Notes: generated by a model not told the origin, from the sequence alone. DNA of 64,000 nt from Micromonospora sp. M71_S20 (GCF_003664255.1 NZ_RCCV01000001.1:3348001-3412000); one strand, 5' to 3'; shown: positions 40,602-48,277, counted from the first letter of the stretch. Made by a program: numbers and translations.

Positions 40602-40766
40602 TGTGCCGGGCCGATAGCCCGGCCTAATTTCGGGGCACCCGTTTCCAACATCGGGATAGCCGGATATGGGGCCACGCGTGCCCCATGACCTGAAGGGTTC
40701 TGTGGCCGTCGTGATGTCCCACCTGCCGCCGCGACTCGTTGCCGCCCTCCGCAGGGGATAGCGCAG

Positions 40767-42146
40767 ATGACACTGCTGCCGGCGCTGCGGGGATTCGGCG
40801 CGGACCGGGCCGATGCGGTCACGGTGGCCGGCGGCACGCTCTCCAGCGAGGCCCTGCTCGGCTGCGTCACCGCGGTCGCCGACCGGATCAGGGGCGCGGT
40901 CGCGGTCGCGGTTGACGGCACGCCGACCCTGGAGACGGTGGTCGGAATGCTCGGCGCCGTCCACGCGGGCGTCCCGCTCGTACCGCTGCCCCCCGACGCC
41001 GACGAGTGCGAACGGGGCCGCATCCTGAGGCAGTCCGGGGCGACGGTGCTCCTCGGCGATAGCCGGTCCGACACCCACGGGCTCCCCACCGTCCCGGTCG
41101 ACCTGCGCCAGCGCTCCTCGACCCCGCATCCCGAGCCCGCACCGGGCACCGACGCCGTCATCCTCTACACCGGGGGCGCCGGCGGGCCGCCGCGCGGGGT
41201 GCGCATCTCGCGCCGCGCCATCGCCGCCGACCTCGACCTGCTGGCCGACGCGTGGCGGTGGAGCGAGGAGGACGTCGTGGTCCAGGGCGCGCCGCTGTTC
41301 CGAGCGTACGGCCTCATCGTCGGCCTGCTCGGCGCGCTGCGGGTCGGCAGCCGATTCGTCCACCTCGACCGGAACGCCGCCGCCGGACCGGTCGGCACCA
41401 TGTACCTGGGGTTGCCCGAACAGTGGGCGAAGATCGCGTTGAACGCCAGGTGGGCCCGGTCGCTGTCGGCGGCGCGGATCCTGGTCTCCGCGGACGCCCC
41501 ACTGGCCTGCGCCGTGGCCGAACGTCTCCGGCTGCTCACCTCGCACACGCCGGTCCAGGCGTACGGCACCACCGAGACGCTCATCGCGCTGACCGGGCGG
41601 GCCGGCGACCCCACGGCCGCCGGTGCCGTCGGCACCCCCCTGCCGGGGGTGGAGACCCGGGTGCTGGACCGCGAGGCCCGACCGGTGCCGGCCGACGGCG
41701 AGTCGGTCGGCGAGTTGAGCATCTGCGGGCCGACGCTGTTCAGCGGCTACGTCGGGGGCGGGCGGGGCTCTGCCACCGGTCACTGGCACGCCACCGGCGA
41801 CCTGGCCACCGTGGCCGCCGACGGCTCGTACCGGATCATCGGGCGGCGCGGGCTCGACGTGGTGCACAGCCGGGGCCGGCGGATGCACGCCGGGCAGATC
41901 GAGGAGGCGTTGCTGAGCCATCCCGGGGTCCGGGAGGCCGCCGTCGTCGGCACACCGCACGACGCGCTCGGCGAGCAGGTCACCGCGTACGTCGTCGCCG
42001 AGGGGTTGACCGCGCAGATGGTCATCGACCACGTCGGCCGGTACCTCTCGGCGGGTCAACGGCCCCGGCGGGTGCACTTCGTCGACGAGCTGCCGCGCAG
42101 CCCGCTCGGCCGGATCAGGAAGTCCCTGCTGATCGCCGCCGGTTGA
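40767..42146 (+). CDS. Catalytically degraded MatB-like acyl-CoA synthetase
   Basis: Paralogue of the MatB protein encoded at 43495-44904, of equal length (459 residues) and alignable throughout, but with the catalytic motifs lost. The ATP phosphate-binding loop reads YTGGAGGPPRG (about 134-144) instead of YTSGTTGAPKG. The C-terminal catalytic lysine is Arg (about 449, GRIRK for GKVQK). The acyl-site HVHGL segment is RAYGL, and the SGGYRIGAGE loop is replaced by SRGRRMHAGQ. The frame is intact, without stops, and AGGGG lies nine bases before ATG 40767, so it appears expressed as a protein rather than being a decayed pseudogene. It may be a regulatory, chaperone-like or ligand-binding pseudo-enzyme. 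Family membership is clear; loss of activity is inferred from the residues. Confidence 0.85.
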   Translation: MTLLPALRGFGADRADAVTVAGGTLSSEALLGCVTAVADRIRGAVAVAVDGTPTLETVVGMLGAVHAGVPLVPLPPDADECERGRILRQSGATVLLGDSRSDTHGLPTVPVDLRQRSSTPHPEPAPGTDAVILYTGGAGGPPRGVRISRRAIAADLDLLADAWRWSEEDVVVQGAPLFRAYGLIVGLLGALRVGSRFVHLDRNAAAGPVGTMYLGLPEQWAKIALNARWARSLSAARILVSADAPLACAVAERLRLLTSHTPVQAYGTTETLIALTGRAGDPTAAGAVGTPLPGVETRVLDREARPVPADGESVGELSICGPTLFSGYVGGGRGSATGHWHATGDLATVAADGSYRIIGRRGLDVVHSRGRRMHAGQIEEALLSHPGVREAAVVGTPHDALGEQVTAYVVAEGLTAQMVIDHVGRYLSAGQRPRRVHFVDELPRSPLGRIRKSLLIAAG

Positions 42147-42178
42147 GCCGACCCGGCCGTGGGCGGGGCCCGGTCGGC
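42147..42178. terminator. Hairpin between convergent MatB-like and cold-shock genes
   Basis: Arms 42147-42158 and 42167-42178 pair over 11 of 12 positions with an eight-base loop, directly after the MatB-like stop and 13 bp before the end of the convergent cold-shock gene. Confidence 0.6.
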
Positions 42179-42191
42179 CTCCGCCCCGCGC

Positions 42192-42662
42192 TCAGCCCTC
42201 CACCCAGCCGTGCCGCCGCGCCAGGTCCAGCATCCGGGCGCGCACCGCCACGATCTGCGCCCCGGTCAGGTCCGACACGGAGGTCACCAGCGCCTCGGTG
42301 GTCTCCGTGCAGAAGGCCCGCTCGGAGAGCACGTCGCACAGGCCCTCGTCGTCCTCCGCGCCCTGCCCGCTGTCCCTGCTGCGCCCGCCGGCGAGCGACC
42401 CGGCGGCCCGGGAGGGCCCCGCGGTGCCGGCCGCGCCGGTCCGCTCCGCTCCCGCGGCAGCGCCGACCACCCGCACCAGCACGGCCTTGGGGCCACGATC
42501 GGTCCCCACCGCCTCGTACTCCACCGGGACACCGGGCGTCAGCGCCCACTTGTCGCCGTCCAGCATGTTCGCGTGCACGAACACGTCGTCGCTGCCGTCG
42601 TCCGGGGCGATGAACCCGTAGCCCCGCACCTCGTCGAACCGCACCACCCTGCCAGTGAGCAT
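42192..42662 (-). CDS. Cold-shock-domain protein with C-terminal extension
   Basis: Single-stranded nucleic-acid-binding protein, probably an RNA chaperone. The N-terminal 70 residues form a cold-shock domain with RNP1 GYGFI (14-18) and RNP2 VFVHA (27-31). The total length is 156 residues, about twice a classical CspA, with an Ala/Gly-rich linker followed by a C-terminal segment (about 100-156) that looks helical. The longer open frame upstream is rejected because the cold-shock domain starts directly at ATG 42662, with GGGAAAG upstream. It is divergent from the phosphopantetheinyl transferase gene across a 173-bp region containing a cluster motif. Its role in the cluster is unknown; it could be a bystander housekeeping gene. 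Confidence 0.88.
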   Translation of the reverse strand: MLTGRVVRFDEVRGYGFIAPDDGSDDVFVHANMLDGDKWALTPGVPVEYEAVGTDRGPKAVLVRVVGAAAGAERTGAAGTAGPSRAAGSLAGGRSRDSGQGAEDDEGLCDVLSERAFCTETTEALVTSVSDLTGAQIVAVRARMLDLARRHGWVEG

Positions 42663-42754
42663 CGCTTTCCCGCATCCATCCGACCAAGATCCGCGTACCC
42701 CGCCCGTGGGACCGGGGCCCGCCCCCAGACTGGCAGCCGCCCGCGCGGCCCGGC

Positions 42755-42772
42755 ACCCGTACCCGACCCCTA
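42755..42772. promoter_or_regulatory. ACCCGTA/ACCCCTA direct repeat between cold-shock and PPTase genes
   Basis: ACCCGTA at 42755-42761 and ACCCCTA at 42766-42772 are 11 bp apart in the divergent promoter region, the same spacing as the sites before the exporter and before the YEHF protein gene. Confidence 0.45.
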
Positions 42773-42835
42773 TGGTGCACGGTACCGCCGGTGCGGGGGC
42801 GGCGAGGGTTGCCACAGCGCCTAGCATCGGCGGAC

Positions 42836-43498
42836 GTGATCGAGCAGATCCTGCCTCCCGCCGTGGCGGTGGCCGAGGCCTTCACGGACCCCGCCGGCCT
42901 GACCCTGTTCCCCGAGGAGGAGGCGCTGGTGGCCCGGGCGGTGGAGAAGCGTCGCCGGGAGTTCACCACCGTGCGGCACTGCGCCCGCACCGCCCTCGGC
43001 GAGCTGGGCCTCGCGCCGGCGCCGATCGTCTCCGGCGCCCGCGGCGCCCCGGTCTGGCCGGCCGGGGTGGTCGGCAGCATGACGCACTGCGACGGCTACC
43101 GGGCGGCGGTCCTCGGCCGTACGACCGCCTTCGCCACCCTCGGCGTGGACGCCGAGCCGCACGCGCCGCTGCCCGACGGGGTGCTCGACGCGATCGCCCT
43201 GCCGGTCGAGCGGGAGCGCACCGCCACGCTGGGCGCGGCCCGCCCCGCCGTCTGCTGGGACCGCCTGCTGTTCAGCGCGAAGGAGGCGGTGTACAAGGCG
43301 TGGTTCCCGCTCACCGGCCGGTGGCTGGACTTCTCCGAGGCGGACATCGTGATCGATCCGGCCGGCACCTTCGAGGCCCGGCTGCTGGTGCCCGGGCCGG
43401 TCCTCGGCGGGACCCCGGTGACGGCCTTCGCCGGCAGGTTCCTGGTCGACCGGGGACTGGTGGCCACCGCGATCAGCATCCCGGCCGTCCAGCCCTAG
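42836..43498 (+). CDS. Sfp/EntD-type 4'-phosphopantetheinyl transferase
   Basis: Transfers the phosphopantetheine arm of CoA to the conserved serine of carrier proteins, turning apo-ACPs of the PKS into their active form. The 220-residue protein shows the family motifs: GSMTHCDGYRAA, the Mg-binding GVDAEPH, and WDRLLFSAKEAVYKAW with the catalytic Glu and Lys. GTG 42836 is chosen because it gives the normal family N-terminus (IEQILPPAV) and length; an upstream start at 42791 would add 15 residues unlike the family. The stop overlaps the convergent MatB stop by three bases. It is close to MatB and the PKS genes, which suggests pathway supply, though such enzymes often serve several clusters. 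Confidence 0.93.
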   Translation: MIEQILPPAVAVAEAFTDPAGLTLFPEEEALVARAVEKRRREFTTVRHCARTALGELGLAPAPIVSGARGAPVWPAGVVGSMTHCDGYRAAVLGRTTAFATLGVDAEPHAPLPDGVLDAIALPVERERTATLGAARPAVCWDRLLFSAKEAVYKAWFPLTGRWLDFSEADIVIDPAGTFEARLLVPGPVLGGTPVTAFAGRFLVDRGLVATAISIPAVQP

Positions 43499-44904
43499 TC
43501 CGCCGTCAGCCTGGTCTTCTGCACCTTGCCGAGGGCGTTGCGGGGCAGCGCGTCGACCAGGCGTACCTCGCGGGGCCGCTTGTGCGCCGACAGGTGCCGG
43601 GCCACGAAGTCGATCAGCTCGGCACCGTCCACCCCGTCGCCCACCACGTACGCGGTGACCTGCTGGCCGAGGTCGGGGTGCGGGGTGCCCACCACGGCTG
43701 CCTCGCGGACCCCCGGGTGCGCCAGCAGGGCGTCCTCCACCTCGCCCGCGCCGATCCGGTAGCCACCGCTCTTGATCAGGTCGGTGGACGCCCGGCCGAC
43801 GATCCGGTGCCAGCCGTCCGGGTCGACGGTGGCGACGTCCCCGGTGCGGAACCAGCCGTCCGGGGTGCGGCTCGCCGCGTCGGCATCCGGTCGGTTCAGG
43901 TACCCGTCGAACAGGGTGGGGCCGTCGACCTGGAGCTCGCCCATCGCCGCGCCGTCGGCGGGGAGCGTGGCGCCGTTCTCGTCGGCCAGCCGCGTACGCA
44001 CCCCGGGCAGCGGCAGCCCGACGGTGCCCGGCCGGCGCGGGCCGTCCGCCCGGGCACTCACCGTGATCAGGGTCTCGGTCATCCCGTACCGCTCGACGGG
44101 TCGGTGGCCGGTGAGGGTGGCGAGGTCCGCGAAGACCGCCGCCGGCAGCGCCGCGCTGCCCGAGACGAGCAGCCGCGCCGGCCGCAGCGCCCGTGCCGCG
44201 TCCGGGTCGGCGGCGATCCGGGACCACACGGTCGGCACGCCGAAGTACATCGAGCCGTTGGCGGCGGCGTAGCGCTCGGGTCGCGGCCGGCCCACGTGGT
44301 GCAGCCGGCTGCCCAGCCGCAGCGGCCCGAGCACGCCGAGCACCAGCCCGTGCACGTGGAACAGCGGCAGGCCGTGCACCAGCAGGTCGTCCGGCGTCCA
44401 CGCCCAGGCGTCGGCGAGGCCGTCCAGGCAGGCGGCGACCGCACGGCGGGAGATCACGGCGCCCTTCGGGGCGCCGGTGGTGCCGCTGGTGTAGAGGATC
44501 ACCGCCGTACGGGCCGGGTCCGGCTCGGGGTGGACGGTGTCCGAGCGCCGGGTCAGGTCGACGGGCACGACGGCCCGGCCCGCGCCCGCGGCGGTGTGCT
44601 CCGCGCCGGCCGGGACCAGCAGCGCCGTCGACCCCGAGTCGCGCAGGATGTGGTCGCGCTCCATCGGCCCGGCGTCCGGCGGGACCGGGACGACCGCCGC
44701 TCCGGCGGTCAGCGCGCCGACCACCCCGACCACCGTCTCCAGGGTGGCGGTGGCCTCGATCGCCACCCGGTCGACGCCGCGCAGCTCGTCGGCCACCGCG
44801 GCGGCCAGGCGGCGCAGCTCCACCCAGGACACCGCCCGGTCGTCGACCCGGATCGCGTCCGGACGCTCGTCGGTGCCTCTCGCGAGCCAGCTCAGCAGCG
44901 GCAT
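43495..44904 (-). CDS. matB: Malonyl/methylmalonyl-CoA synthetase (MatB-like)
   Basis: Makes malonyl-CoA or methylmalonyl-CoA from the free diacid, CoA and ATP, thereby supplying both extender types used by the PKS. The 469-residue ANL-superfamily protein has P-loop YTSGTTGAPKG (138-148), LFHVHGLVLGVLGPLR, SGSAALP, YGMTETL, SGGYRIGAGEVE and the C-terminal catalytic Lys 460 (LGKVQK), all typical of Streptomyces MatB. The ATG at 44904 follows GAGAGGGG; the longer open frame would add a 24-residue Arg-rich stretch. It is convergent with the phosphopantetheinyl transferase gene and divergent from the HAD gene. Its degraded paralogue lies 1.3 kb away. MatB assignment is from my recall of the family's motifs. 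Confidence 0.9.
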   Translation of the reverse strand: MPLLSWLARGTDERPDAIRVDDRAVSWVELRRLAAAVADELRGVDRVAIEATATLETVVGVVGALTAGAAVVPVPPDAGPMERDHILRDSGSTALLVPAGAEHTAAGAGRAVVPVDLTRRSDTVHPEPDPARTAVILYTSGTTGAPKGAVISRRAVAACLDGLADAWAWTPDDLLVHGLPLFHVHGLVLGVLGPLRLGSRLHHVGRPRPERYAAANGSMYFGVPTVWSRIAADPDAARALRPARLLVSGSAALPAAVFADLATLTGHRPVERYGMTETLITVSARADGPRRPGTVGLPLPGVRTRLADENGATLPADGAAMGELQVDGPTLFDGYLNRPDADAASRTPDGWFRTGDVATVDPDGWHRIVGRASTDLIKSGGYRIGAGEVEDALLAHPGVREAAVVGTPHPDLGQQVTAYVVGDGVDGAELIDFVARHLSAHKRPREVRLVDALPRNALGKVQKTRLTAD

Positions 44905-45086
44905 GGTGCGACCCCTCTCCAGCGGCTCGGACCCGGGCCGGCCCGGCCGGGCGCGCCGGCGCCCGACGGTGGGCACCCGGAACGCCGGTAGGGTCGGTGG
45001 GCGCGGCGGATCCGAAGCGGTCGCGCGCCGCGCCGGCGGGCCCGGAACGACGTCCTGACCGTAGTCGGGGCTCCCGGGGGCCGGCC

Positions 45087-45093
45087 ACCCCTA
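45087..45093. promoter_or_regulatory. ACCCCTA half-site between matB and the HAD gene
   Basis: A single ACCCCTA in the 227-bp divergent region, 39 bp before the HAD start. No good second copy at 11 or 22 bp is visible, so this is the weakest member of the family. Confidence 0.3.
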
Positions 45094-45131
45094 CGGACGG
45101 GCGCGGGCGGGTCGGACGGGAGGTGGCGCCG

Positions 45132-45806
45132 GTGGTCGCGGAGGCGGCGGCGTGGACGGCGGTACCGGGCGGTGTCCGGGCCGTGGTGCTCGACCTCGAC
45201 GGGGTGCTGGTCGACAGCCTCGCCGTGGCCAGGGAGGCGTTCGCCCTCGCGTACGCCGAGGTGGTCGGCGACGGCGTCGCCCCGGTCGAGGAGTACTGCC
45301 GCCACCCGGGCCGGTACCTGCCGGAGGTGCTGGAGCTGATGGGCCTGCCGGCGGCGCTGGCCGGACCGTTCGTGCGGGAGAGCAACCGCCTCGCGCACCG
45401 GGTCACTCCCGTCGACGGGGTGCCGGAGCTCCTCCGCACCCTGCGCGAGCGGGGGGTCGGGCTGGCCGTCGCCACCGGCCGCAGCGGAGTCCGCGCCCGC
45501 GACCTGCTCGGCCGGCTCGATCTGCTGCCGCTGGTCGACCACGTGGTGGGCTCGGACGAGGTGCGCCGGCCGAAGCCCGCTCCGGACATCGTGCGGCGGG
45601 CGCTGCGGCTGCTCGGGGCTCGCCCCGGTGAGGCGCTGATGGTCGGCGACGCGCCCAGCGACCTGGCCAGCGCGCGGGCGGCGGGGGTGCTGGCGGTGGC
45701 CGCGCTGTGGGGCGAGTCCGACGAGGAGACCCTGCGTGCCGCCGGCCCGGACGTCGTCCTGACCCGACTCGACGAGCTGTTGCCGTTCTGCCCGGCCCGT
45801 CGGTGA
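45132..45806 (+). CDS. HAD-superfamily phosphatase
   Basis: Probable small-molecule phosphatase of the phosphoglycolate-phosphatase-like group. All four HAD motifs are present in 224 residues: DLDGVLVDS (nucleophile and acid Asp), ATGRSG (motif II), RRPKPAPD (motif III Lys) and MVGDAPSD (motif IV), with an alpha-helical cap between the first two. GTG 45132 is preferred because GGGAGG lies eight bases upstream; GTG 45123 is inside that ribosome-binding site. Substrate unknown. It lies between precursor-supply and export genes and shares a divergent promoter region with matB, so a role in dephosphorylating a pathway intermediate or a stalled metabolite is possible but unproven. Confidence 0.85.
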   Translation: MVAEAAAWTAVPGGVRAVVLDLDGVLVDSLAVAREAFALAYAEVVGDGVAPVEEYCRHPGRYLPEVLELMGLPAALAGPFVRESNRLAHRVTPVDGVPELLRTLRERGVGLAVATGRSGVRARDLLGRLDLLPLVDHVVGSDEVRRPKPAPDIVRRALRLLGARPGEALMVGDAPSDLASARAAGVLAVAALWGESDEETLRAAGPDVVLTRLDELLPFCPARR

Positions 45807-46082
45807 CCGGCACGTTGGACGGACACCTGCGGTGACCGGTCGGCACCCCTGCCCCGCGCCGTGTTCGCGGTAGGCACCCCTGTCCCGGGCCGATTCCCGG
45901 TTCGATACCCCCGATTTGTCAGCTGATCAGTTGATCGACGCATCGGTTGGCCGGATGATGTCGGGCGTCGGTCGGCCTGGCTCCGGCCGGCACCGGCCCG
46001 TTCCCGCAAGCCGACGCCGCGATCAGCCGAGGGGTCCCGCCCTTCTCGACGGCAACCCGCACGTGAAGGAGGACCACCCCCC
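45807..46082. promoter_or_regulatory. Promoter region of the second ABC exporter with tandem repeats and a palindrome
   Basis: GGCACCCCTG recurs at 45842 and 45873 within two similar 31-bp units, and a degenerate third copy (GATACCCCCG) starts at 45904, again 31 bp on. A near-perfect palindrome CAGCTGATCAGTTG follows at 45920-45933. These look like operator elements for exporter control. The assignment is pattern-based only. Confidence 0.45.
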
Positions 46083-47024
46083 ATGCCGGTCATCGAAGTC
46101 GATCATCTGCAGAAACGGTACGGCGAGAAGATCGCGGTCGACGACGTCTCCTTCACCGTGGAACAGGGCGAGATCTTCGGCGTGCTCGGCCCGAACGGGG
46201 CCGGCAAGACCACCACGGTCGAGTGCGTGCAGGGGTTGCGTCGTGCCGACGGCGGCACCATCCGGGTGCTCGGGCTCGACCCGATCCGCGACCGCACCGA
46301 GGTACGGCAGCGCGTCGGCGCCCAGCTCCAGGAGAGCCAGCTGCCGGACAAGGTGCGGGTATGGGAGGCGCTGGACCTGTACCGGTCCTTCTACCGCAAC
46401 CGCGCCGACATCGACGAGCTGCTGACCGACCTCGGCCTGGCCGAGCAGCGCAACACCTACTTCCAGAAGCTCTCCGGCGGGCAGAAGCAGCGGTTGTCGG
46501 TGGCGCTGGCACTGGTCGGCAGGCCGGAGGTCGCCATCCTCGACGAGCTGACCACCGGCCTCGACCCGCAGGGTCGCCGGGACACCTGGGACCTGGTCGA
46601 GCGGATCCGCGACCGGGGCGTCACCGTCGTGCTGGTCACCCACTTCATGGAGGAGGCGCAACGCCTCTGCGACCGGCTCGCGATCATCGACAAGGGGCGG
46701 GTGGTGGCCATCGACAGCCCCGCCGGCCTGCTCACCCGGGTCGGCAGCGAGCACCGGGTGCACTTCCGTCCCGCCGAGCCGGTCGAGGACGCCCTGCTGC
46801 TCGCGGCGCCCGACGTGACGGGGGTGTCCCGCCACGGCGACGAGGTGACGGTGACCGGCACGAAGGACGTGCTCCAGTCGGTCATGTCCGTGCTCAACGG
46901 GCGCGGGATCGAGTACACGGCGCTCCGCGTCGAGCAGCCCACCCTCGACGACGCGTTCGTCTCCCTCACCGGCCGTTCGGGCCGGACCGCCGCGCAGTCC
47001 CCGACCGACGGGAGGTCGTCGTGA
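46083..47024 (+). CDS. ABC exporter ATP-binding protein
   Basis: ATPase of a second two-component drug-type exporter. It has 313 residues with Walker A GPNGAGKTTT (about 38-47), signature LSGGQKQR (about 133-140) and Walker B AILDELTTGLDP, in which the usual Pro after Glu is Leu, a common variant in this family. The C-terminal domain is typical of CcmA/DrrA-like exporters. ATG 46083 follows GAAGGAGGA at a suitable distance. It overlaps the permease gene by four bases. Repeats and a palindrome in the upstream region suggest specific control. It may export the product or an intermediate, or be an unrelated multidrug pump. Confidence 0.9.
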   Translation: MPVIEVDHLQKRYGEKIAVDDVSFTVEQGEIFGVLGPNGAGKTTTVECVQGLRRADGGTIRVLGLDPIRDRTEVRQRVGAQLQESQLPDKVRVWEALDLYRSFYRNRADIDELLTDLGLAEQRNTYFQKLSGGQKQRLSVALALVGRPEVAILDELTTGLDPQGRRDTWDLVERIRDRGVTVVLVTHFMEEAQRLCDRLAIIDKGRVVAIDSPAGLLTRVGSEHRVHFRPAEPVEDALLLAAPDVTGVSRHGDEVTVTGTKDVLQSVMSVLNGRGIEYTALRVEQPTLDDAFVSLTGRSGRTAAQSPTDGRSS

Positions 47025-47758
47025 GCGCCCTGTCCAAGCTGATCGCCGTCGAGACGAAGCTGTTCCTCCGGGAGCCGGTGTCGTTGTTCTTCGTCTTCGC
47101 CCTGCCGATCGGCCTGATGCTCGTCTTCGGGCTGCCGCAGCGCGCCGGCACCGCCGCCGACACCGGCCAGCACGCCGAGCAGACCTTCCTGCCGTCCCTG
47201 GCGCTGGCCCTCACCATCGGCATGCTCGCGCTCTTCACCCTGCCGATGGCGCTGGGCATCTACCGGGAACGCCGGGTGCTGCGCCGCCTGGCGACCACCC
47301 CGGTGCAGCCCGGCCTCCTGCTGGTGGCCCAGGTGGTGGTCAACCTGGTGATGGGCGTCCTCGGGGCGGTGGTCACCGCGATCGCCGTACGGTTCCTGCT
47401 GGACCAGCCGGCGCCGGCCAACGTTCCCGGGTTCGTGCTGGCCTTCCTTCTCGGGGTGGCGTGCCTCTTCGCCGTCGGTCTGCTGATCGCGGCGCTGGCG
47501 CCGTCCGCCAGGGCGGCGCAGTCGATCGGCCCCGCGCTGTTCTTCCCGCTGCTCTTCCTGGCGGGTGCGTGGCTGCCCCGCGACCGGATGCCGAGCGCGC
47601 TGGCCGCCATCGCCGACTACTCGCCGCTGGGTGCCACGGTGGACACGCTCGGTGCGGCGTGGGCGGGCGCAAATCCGGAGCTGCCGCAGCTGATCGCCCT
47701 GGCGGTGACGGCCGTGGTCGGTTCCGCAGCGGCCACCCGGTTCTTCCGCTGGGAGTGA
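47021..47758 (+). CDS. ABC-2 type exporter permease
   Basis: Membrane partner of the upstream ATPase. It has 245 residues with about six hydrophobic segments (around residues 20-40, 60-80, 100-130, 135-160, 165-185 and 220-240) and the ABC-2 signature region ALFFPLLFLAGAWLPRDRMP. GTG 47021 overlaps the upstream TGA and has GGAGG (47011-47015) at five bases. No clear terminator follows; a cluster-type promoter for the next genes begins about 55 bp downstream. Confidence 0.9.
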   Translation: MSALSKLIAVETKLFLREPVSLFFVFALPIGLMLVFGLPQRAGTAADTGQHAEQTFLPSLALALTIGMLALFTLPMALGIYRERRVLRRLATTPVQPGLLLVAQVVVNLVMGVLGAVVTAIAVRFLLDQPAPANVPGFVLAFLLGVACLFAVGLLIAALAPSARAAQSIGPALFFPLLFLAGAWLPRDRMPSALAAIADYSPLGATVDTLGAAWAGANPELPQLIALAVTAVVGSAAATRFFRWE

Positions 47759-47814
47759 TCCTCCGCACTCCGGTGGTCGGTGCGAGGGATGTCGTGGCTG
47801 CCCAGGGCCGTTCC

Positions 47815-47832
47815 TAGGGGTGTCCTAAGGGT
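47815..47832 (+). promoter_or_regulatory. TAGGGGT/TAAGGGT direct repeat upstream of the YEHF protein gene
   Basis: TAGGGGT at 47815-47821 and TAAGGGT at 47826-47832 lie in an 11-bp tandem (CCTARGGGTGT twice). A plausible -10 (TACGTT, 47855-47860) is 23 bp further on, so the repeat would cover the -35 zone, as expected for an activator site. A dyad TCTGAA-N5-TTCAGA (47848-47864) overlaps that -10. Confidence 0.5.
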
Positions 47833-48010
47833 GTCCGCCAAATGTGATCTGAATTACGTTCAGAGTAGAACGGGCGGCCGGTCACCGGACAAGGACGTTC
47901 GACCGTGAAGCGTCCGTTCACCCGGCAACGGGTGTCGTCAGGCCTGTGGACGCGTCCGCCGCCGTGCGGCGGCTCGTCCGAGGTGTGCGGAATGCGACGG
48001 AGGTCGTGCC

Positions 48011-48256
48011 ATGAAGGACGTTTCGCAAGCTGATCCGGTCACCCGGGACGCGGTCGGCGTCATCGACGCCGTCCTGGAGGGCGGTCCGGTCGATCTGCCG
48101 GCCGACCTGCGCAGCCGCCAGGTGGCGCGGGCGGAGGAGAAGATCAAGGTCCTGCACTACGGCGGGTACGAGCACTTCGAACGGGGCGCCACCCCGCCGG
48201 CGGTCGACCTTCCGGTGGTCTTCCGCTGGACCGGTCGGACCCGGATCGCCGAGTAG
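48011..48256 (+). CDS. Small conserved protein with YEHF motif (DUF5988-like)
   Basis: 81 residues, no signal peptide or membrane segment. The sequence contains VLEGGPVDLP and GGYEHFERGA, features I associate with the short DUF5988 family found beside polyketide and peptide clusters; this is from memory and should be checked. Function unknown. ATG 48011 is preceded by ACGGAGG at about eight bases. It lies downstream of a clear TAGGGGT repeat and 21 bp before the VOC-fold gene, so the two form a unit within the cluster regulon. Confidence 0.75.
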   Translation: MKDVSQADPVTRDAVGVIDAVLEGGPVDLPADLRSRQVARAEEKIKVLHYGGYEHFERGATPPAVDLPVVFRWTGRTRIAE

Positions 48257-48277
48257 GGGAAGGGCGGCACCAGTCAC

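Larger units (their letters stand above)
39387..40766. other. 1.38-kb gene-free, comparatively AT-rich regulatory region
   Basis: No coding frame with a ribosome-binding site or plausible composition is seen. It separates the divergent second LAL gene and the MatB-like pseudo-enzyme gene. Contents: AT-rich patches at 39490-39535 and 40290-40320, a CCCCAG/CCCCTA pair at 39601-39628, an inverted repeat TGTTGC-N5-GCAACA at 40171-40187, and TAGGGGT at 40595-40601. The low GC compared with neighbours could mark a regulated promoter region or an insertion seam. Confidence 0.55.

Noticed and set aside
44904..44915. ACCCCTCTCC before matB as a motif half-site
   Set aside because: It is the complement of the matB ribosome-binding site GAGAGGGG and lacks the final A of the motif.
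45896..45913. GGTTCGATACC resembling a tRNA T-arm
   Set aside because: The flanking bases do not form a five-pair stem and no acceptor, D or anticodon arm can be drawn around it; it is part of the 31-bp repeat.
48252..48262. GAGTAGGGGAAG as another cluster motif
   Set aside because: TAG is the stop codon of the YEHF gene and GGGGAAGGG is the ribosome-binding site of the VOC gene; there is no paired copy.
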